The notes beneath the pieces were generated by a model. That model was given only the letters and a program-made list of their open reading frames with translations. It ran no database searches and was not told where the DNA came from. Below are positions 17,287-21,815 of a DNA stretch of 21,815 nucleotides, in pieces (position 1 is the stretch's first letter; each line of letters starts with the position of its first letter). Made by a program: the position numbers and the translations under genes. Source of the stretch: Russula earlei (taxonomy: Eukaryota; Basidiomycota; Agaricomycetes; Russulales; Russulaceae); contig JAGFNK010000788.1 in NCBI GenBank assembly GCA_025769875.1, positions 1 to 21,815 on the forward strand. Direction: 5' to 3'.

Positions 17287-17699
17287 AGGATGGTCAGAAT
17301 TGAGAGGCAAGAGGGGTGATGAGTGGCTGGCCGCAACTCCAATTGCACTGGAAACAATGTTGCACACCACAACACTTGAGTCAAAAACACTATGGGGCTG
17401 CCTCAAGACAGCCCATGGGTACAACATGAGGGAGAAATAATGGATATAGACCATGATTTTGAGTTGTAATTCATCTAATACACATGTGGAGGTGGCTTGA
17501 GTCCAGCTCCACCAATTCTTACTCAAATCTCATGAAAACAATGGGGCTGCCTAGCCCTCATTCAGGCGATTCAGGGACAATAAATCTCATATGAATTGAA
17601 GCTGTTTTGAGGGACATATTCATCCCGCATGTTTGAGGGGGTTTCTGCGCCAATTTGGGTGGAATCCAAGCTCCGCCAAGTGCGTTGAAAATGGCAATA
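17287..17699 (+). repeat. Right copy of the ~411-bp inverted repeat (IR1')
   Basis: Reverse-complement match to 6304-6714 across its length. Typical shared blocks are CATGGGTACAACATGAGGGA, GATATAGACCATGATTTTGA, CACATGTGGAGGTGGCTTGA and CATCCCGCATGTTTGAGGGG (each up to 20 bp, identical or with one change). A CAATGGGGCTGCC phrase occurs inside it near both 17392 and 17540. It contains no gene. Confidence 0.75.
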
Positions 17700-18066
17700 A
17701 GTGCCTGTAAAAGCTGGGGAATGCCCCAAGCTTAGCTTTGTCCCATTTTCTGTCACATCCCTTGCCCTGTACTCTTTCTCAATCGCAACTTTGCTTGTGC
17801 TGGCCTACACTCTGCTTGACCTAAGCACACCTCAAGGAACCCTTGTGTTCCTCTTCCTCCTCTGCCTCTCTCTCATCGTCTTCCTCTTCTGTGAAACCAG
17901 GAGATTGACTCTGTCTGCGGACTGAGTCATTATCTGACTCAGCCCTGAGATGCTAAACCTTTGATCCAGTCTCTTCAAACCGGCCCCCATTGAACCCTTG
18001 AACCAAGTCACAGGGACTTGGCCCCCACTGAACCTTGAGCTAACGCTCTTACAGCTGCAATGCTGT
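17700..18066. other. Leader of the right gypsy element, LTR not resolved
   Basis: No gene. TGTCACATCC at 17751 and TGTAACA at 18064-18070 could be the two ends of a short 5' LTR (TG..CA), but no TATA box or primer-binding site with TGG follows, and the partner LTR is outside the window. The stretch contains a CTT/CTC-rich tract at 17830-17890. Confidence 0.3.
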
Positions 18067-19601
18067 AACACAAGCTAAGCTTTCTTTACTCCATTCTGGA
18101 GATCAACCTTGAACTACCATCGAACCGTTGGGTCCGTGTCCAACCCAGACCATCCCCAGACCTTCCCGAACATGTTGTAGGAACTGCCACCTGGGACAGC
18201 TTTCACACCTTCCTCTGTTACGTCACCATCAAAAACAACGAAGAACTACCAGTCAAATTCATCAACAATCGTTGGTTCGAACTACGACTTAGAAGAGGAC
18301 AGCTCTACACTCACCTAGACCTAGAACTCCTCAGAAACAGCCTTGGATTAGGCTACTGGAGGGAAAATGACCCTCACTACAAACCACCGTCAGAATCAGA
18401 AGCCTCTTCTACAGAAGGCAACCCCCCTGAACCAGAAAACACTGTTGAAACTCAGACACCCTTTGAATCCCCTACATTAGAACCAGAGGACCCTCTTGGA
18501 AACCAGGAACCCATTGAAGACCTAGAACTTGAACCACAGAACCCCCCAGAACTCATTATGGCAGCCCAACCCCAAGTCGCTGTACAACCGCCCCAAGCCG
18601 CTGTTCAGGCTCCTCAGATGGCTGCTCAGCCCCCCCCAGTCGTCGTTCCCCCCCCCCCTCAAGCAGCTGCCCCTGCGCCACAAGGCACTAATGGGTCCCT
18701 TAGCGGTAAAGAACCTATGGCCTTCATGGGGGATAGAAACAAAACAAAATGATTCATCATGGAATTTAACCTGTTCTGGGGCCTTAATGATGACAAGGCA
18801 GTAATGGTTTCCCCTTTCAAATGAACAATGCTGGCCCTCTCCTATATTCAAGGAGAAAAGGTCGAAGAATGGGTCAACTTGCAGGCAACTGCACTCAGGG
18901 AAAAAGTAAACAGGGCCCAAAACCCCGTTGACAGAATGAATGAAGCATTATGGAACGACTTTGTCACAGACTTCACATTTAAATTCACCAACACTGCAGA
19001 AAAAGAAGATGCTCAAGCAGCTTTCGCCAAACACAGAATGAAGGAATCCCTTGATGATTACATCTCCACCTTTGAACAGCTTCTGAACAAAACAGGGTGG
19101 CCAGAAACGGACATTATTGCTATTGAAAGTTTCAAAAATGGCTTAAAAACTGGACTCTACTGCGCAATCTTAAACAGGGATGTCTGGCCCACCACTCTTC
19201 AAGAATGGAAGGAGGAGGCCAGAAGACAGCATCGACATTTCATCACCATCAGAGAAAAGCTTAAAGGGAAAACTACACACTTCCCCTTGGAACATAGATC
19301 TCATCACCCTGATCAAATGCAAGTGGACACTGCCAAGTCCAACTTCAAGAATCTCACTGAAGAAGAAAGGAAACAATTGGCAAAAGAAGGATGTTGCTTC
19401 CACTGCTGAGAGAAAGGCCACCTTAGCCGGGAGTGCCCCAAAAATACTGCCCCCACTACCTCCAAGGCACGTACTACCAAACCAACCCCAGAACCACAAA
19501 AGGAGGAAGAAGCCTCTACTATGGTGGCCCGCATGAAAACATTGCCAGCAGAGGATAGAGCCAAACTTTGGGACCTCATCCTCAAAGAGGATTTTCTCTA
19601 G
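18067..19601 (+). pseudogene. Ty3/gypsy gag: Pro/Gln-rich N-part, capsid, zinc knuckle
   Basis: One frame runs from 18067 to TAG at 19599-19601. The first ATG is at 18558; the 160 codons before it are open and protein-like (TWDSFHTFLCYVTIKNNEEL, a Glu/Pro-rich stretch) but have no ATG. After 18558 come a Pro/Gln/Ala-rich segment and the capsid-type domain (SYIQGEKVEEWVNL, DFTFKFTN, AFAKHRMKESLDDYISTFEQ, FKNGLKTGL). A CX2CX4HX4C zinc knuckle (CFHC, then GHLSREC) follows, typical of nucleocapsid. TGA codons interrupt the frame at 18750, 18822 and 19407; the last is the residue right after CFHC. Gag forms the virus-like particle that packages the RNA. The frame cannot be made as read. Confidence 0.75.
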
Positions 19602-19629
19602 GCCAAGGTACAACAGCCAAGGTACAACA
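19602..19629 (+). repeat. 14-bp tandem duplication at the gag-pol junction
   Basis: GCCAAGGTACAACA occurs twice in direct succession (19602-19615 and 19616-19629) immediately after the gag stop. Removing one copy would put protease in the -1 frame relative to gag, an arrangement common in LTR elements. Confidence 0.8.
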
Positions 19630-19680
19630 GTTGGTACTAAGGCCCAAATAGATAACATTGTCCAACATAAAGAAAACTCA

Positions 19681-19953
19681 ATGAAAGTACCCTTTATGAT
19701 CACAACAAATGGAAAGACTGGCCAAGCGTTCTTAGACAGTGGAGCAACAGAAAACTTCATTAGCCAAGGAATTGTAGAAAAATTACAAATTCCACTCCGA
19801 ACCCTCAGGACCCCCAGACCCATCATCAATGTAGATGGCACCAGTAACCAGGGAGGAGCACTAACCCATTATGCTCATATGGCCATATGCCATGGTCCCA
19901 CCACACGACTTCTCACATTTTATGTCACAAATTTGGGAGAGAAGATAGAATGA
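19681..19953 (+). pseudogene. Ty3/gypsy aspartic protease
   Basis: The frame upstream of ATG 19681 is open (back to about 19603) and leads into VPFMITTNGKTGQAFLDSGA followed by TENFISQ, a retropepsin start with the catalytic D-S-G at 19735-19743. RTPRPIINVDGT is the flap-like stretch. The enzyme matures the polyprotein. Frame 1 stops at 19951-19953, because a GA repeat (GGGAGAGAAGAT, about 19935-19946) has two bases too many. The protein-level match resumes in the next frame as DRMILGYPFLKALNP. So protease and reverse transcriptase are now out of frame. Confidence 0.72.
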
Positions 19954-21508
19954 TCCTTGGCTATCCCTTCCTAAAGGCGTTAAACCCCCTTGTCAACTGG
20001 AGCACTGGTCACCTAAGAAACCACCTAGGGGTCCTTCTCACCCCTGTACCCCTAGCCAAATCACCAAAAATACGGATTGCACAAATCAGGACAACTGTTT
20101 ATCCCCCCTGAATATCGACAACATCAGAAGGTCTTCTCAGAAGAAGCAGCCAAACGACTCCCACCCAGTCAGGGAGAACTCGACTTCAGAATCACCTTGA
20201 AACCTGATGCCCCCAAGTTCCTTGATTGCTGAACTTACCCACTCCCCCAGAATGAGAAACAAGAGTTATCAAGACAAATACAAGAGGACCTAGCCAAGGG
20301 TTTCATCAAAGACGGCGTTTCAGATTTTGTATCCCCTGTTTTCTTCATTCAAAAAAAGGATGGCACCGCTCCACAAATGGTAGTCGACTACCAAAAACTC
20401 AATAACGCCACAGTCCCCGATTACCATGCCCTACCCAACATGGAAGAACAATTGCACCGACTAAGGGGCAAAACCACCTTCAGTAAATTTGATGTCCGAG
20501 CTGGCTACAATAACATTCTGATCCACCCTGAAGACTGACACAAAGGCGCCTTTAAAACTCAATTTGGCACCTTCATCCCCATGGTAATGGGCTTCAGCCT
20601 TACCAATGCCCCAGCCGCCTTCCAACGAGCAATGAACCATACCCTCCGACCTTGGCTTCTAAAATACCCAGAGAATACCTGCAACTACCTAGACAATGTG
20701 GCAATAGCCACAGGGGTGGGAGAAGAGCTCCTTCACCAACAGATCACACATGAGTTCCTTGACCTACTTGAAAGAGACTCCTATTTCCTGAAAGCATCAA
20801 AATGCGCCTTTGAACAACATGAAATTGATTTCCTGGGCTTTCGGATCAACCAAGGAACCCTCAAAATCGACCCAGTCAAAATGGATGGCCTCAAAAACTG
20901 GCCAAGACCTCCCAACAATCTGAAACAGGTACAACAAATCATGGGCACCCTCAACTACCAACAGCCATTTATCCGAGACTTTGCAAAAATAGCTCGCCCC
21001 ATTTTTTCCACGATCAAAAAAGGAACCCCCTTTCTCTGGACCCCAGAAGCAACCACAGCCCTAGAAACCTTGATATTGGCGGTCTGCGATGACCCTGAAC
21101 TTTACACTGCCAACCCTGACCTCCCATACGAATTAGAAACTGACCCTTCACAATTCGCCACTGGAGCAATCCTCTTCCAAAGGGACCAGAGAGGGAAAAA
21201 GGAAAATGATTGGGGAATATGTCACATGCGTTCAATGAGGCAGAAAGTAACTACCCAGTCTGGGATAGGGAGTTCCTGGCTCTGATCCTCGCACTCCAAC
21301 ACTGGTGATACCTATTAGTTGGAACTAAACACCCCATCAAGATTTTTACAGACCATGCTGACCTGGCTCACTACCAGCTCCCTCACAAAATCAATCAAAG
21401 AATTGCCGGATATATCTCAACACTCACAGATTACCACTTTGAAATCTACCACAAACCTGGAATCTCCAATTGCGCAGATGCTCTCTCATGACAACCTGAC
21501 CAACAATG
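19954..21508 (+). pseudogene. Ty3/gypsy reverse transcriptase and RNase H, decayed
   Basis: The RT copies the element's RNA; RNase H removes the template. Visible motifs are MILGYPFLKALNP, a shift at about 20095-20105 (C7 run), EYRQHQKVFSEEAAKRLPP, VSPVFFIQKKDG, VVDYQKLNNATVPDYHALP, FSKFDVRAGYNN, GFSLTNAPAAFQRAMN, YLDN at 20686-20697, SKCAFEQHEIDFLGFRI, YQQPFIRDFAKIARPI, and the RNase H segments ELETDPSQFATGAILF and IFTDHADLAHY. The catalytic YxDD reads Y-L-D-N (GAC-AAT), so one metal-binding Asp is lost. TGA codons lie at 20230, 20536, 21306, 21489 and 21507. A single-base loss near 21220 moves the frame before HAFNEAESNYPVWDREFLAL. Confidence 0.75.
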
Positions 21509-21536
21509 ACAGGTCCAGGAGATAACCAGAACATCA

Positions 21537-21815
21537 GCACTACCTGAAACTCTTTATTCGCACGCTTCACACTGAGGACCTCTATGAGCAAGTACTAACC
21601 GAACAAAGGAAAAGGAAATCAGACCTCCTCATGTGGAAGGTCAAACATGATCTTCTAGAAGAGGAAGATGCGCATTCAAAGATGGGAAGCTGGTGGTGCC
21701 ATATCAAGAACCTCTCTTATGAAAAATCTTGCATACCTATCATGGACAGTATCCTTGGCGGACATACAGGAAACACCTGAACCTTATACTCAATCCAAGA
21801 GTCCTTCTGGTGGCC
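21537..21815 (+). pseudogene. Ty3/gypsy integrase, N-terminal zinc-binding part (3' partial)
   Basis: After the RNase H end, pieces in shifting frames read LKLFIRTLHTEDLYEQVL, WKVKHDLL, KLVVPYQEPL, ILHTYH and DSILGGHTGNT..FWW, matching the H-H-C-C zinc-binding region that opens retroelement integrases (H..H with GGHxG..T). TGA codons fall at 21720 and 21778. A single extra G in CATGGACAG (about 21752) breaks the frame. The catalytic D,D-35-E core would lie beyond the right edge of the window, so nothing can be said about it. Confidence 0.6.

Noticed and set aside
19170..19841. 223-codon minus-strand open frame, apparently hydrophobic and long
   Set aside because: It is the antisense shadow of gag and protease, whose capsid, zinc-knuckle and DSG motifs on the plus strand are clear.
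18750..21780. TGA read as an amino acid (recoding, selenocysteine or alternative code)
   Set aside because: The neighbouring host fragments use TGA as stop, the frame also has frameshifts and a lost catalytic Asp, and CpG decay explains the pattern more simply.

Overview
The window looks like transposon-rich, gene-poor DNA from a filamentous basidiomycete, most likely a mushroom-forming Agaricomycete. The evidence is: chromodomain-bearing Ty3/gypsy elements, a Plavaka-type transposase tail, and fragments of fungal host genes that keep short introns of about 50-80 nt with GT..AG borders. No rRNA, tRNA, CRISPR array or bacterial-type operon is visible. I found no intact protein-coding gene. Everything recognisable is partial, frameshifted or has damaged splice sites. 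All family names come from recognising the translated sequence by eye, without a database search.

Layout. 1-1.3 kb: the 3' end of a gypsy polyprotein (chromodomain), a polypurine tract and an LTR with a TATA box and a cluster of TGACNTCA-like sites. 1.45-1.9 kb: tail of a Plavaka-like transposase. 2.25-3.0 kb: a fragment of the splicing factor PRP6, split by about 375 bp that carries an acidic gene fragment in antisense. 3.2-5.7 kb: hairpin-rich repeats and unrecognised DNA. 5.76-6.02 kb: an amidase-signature fragment.

6.3-17.7 kb is the most striking part. Two copies of a ~411 bp repeat face each other (6304-6714 and 17287-17699). Inside them lie C-rich triplet-repeat DNA, a shared CTGCTGCC module, a shared tip (GACAGCACTAC..CGT) and GGCTCG-type arrays (8059-8176 and 16419-16525), the tips and arrays also in inverted orientation. 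The ~8.2 kb between the arrays contains only truncated host genes that retain introns: an RMD1/YagE-family gene (+), the C-terminal half of a fungal zinc-cluster-type transcription factor (+), the start of a thiamine-diphosphate enzyme resembling 2-hydroxyacyl-CoA lyase (+), a coiled-coil gene piece (-), the C-terminal ~880 codons of a NUP188-like nucleoporin (-), and a piece of an unrecognised gene (-). This resembles a composite element that has collected gene fragments at the DNA level. Independent insertions around degenerate duplicated genes remain possible.

18.07-21.8 kb: a second, decayed Ty3/gypsy element (+) with gag, zinc knuckle, protease, reverse transcriptase, RNase H and the start of integrase, cut by the window edge. 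Its frame carries ten internal TGA codons, several at expected arginine positions, and an Asp-to-Asn change in the YxDD motif. Both fit decay by C-to-T change at CpG. The genes here do not appear to work together in any pathway; the region records insertion, capture and decay.
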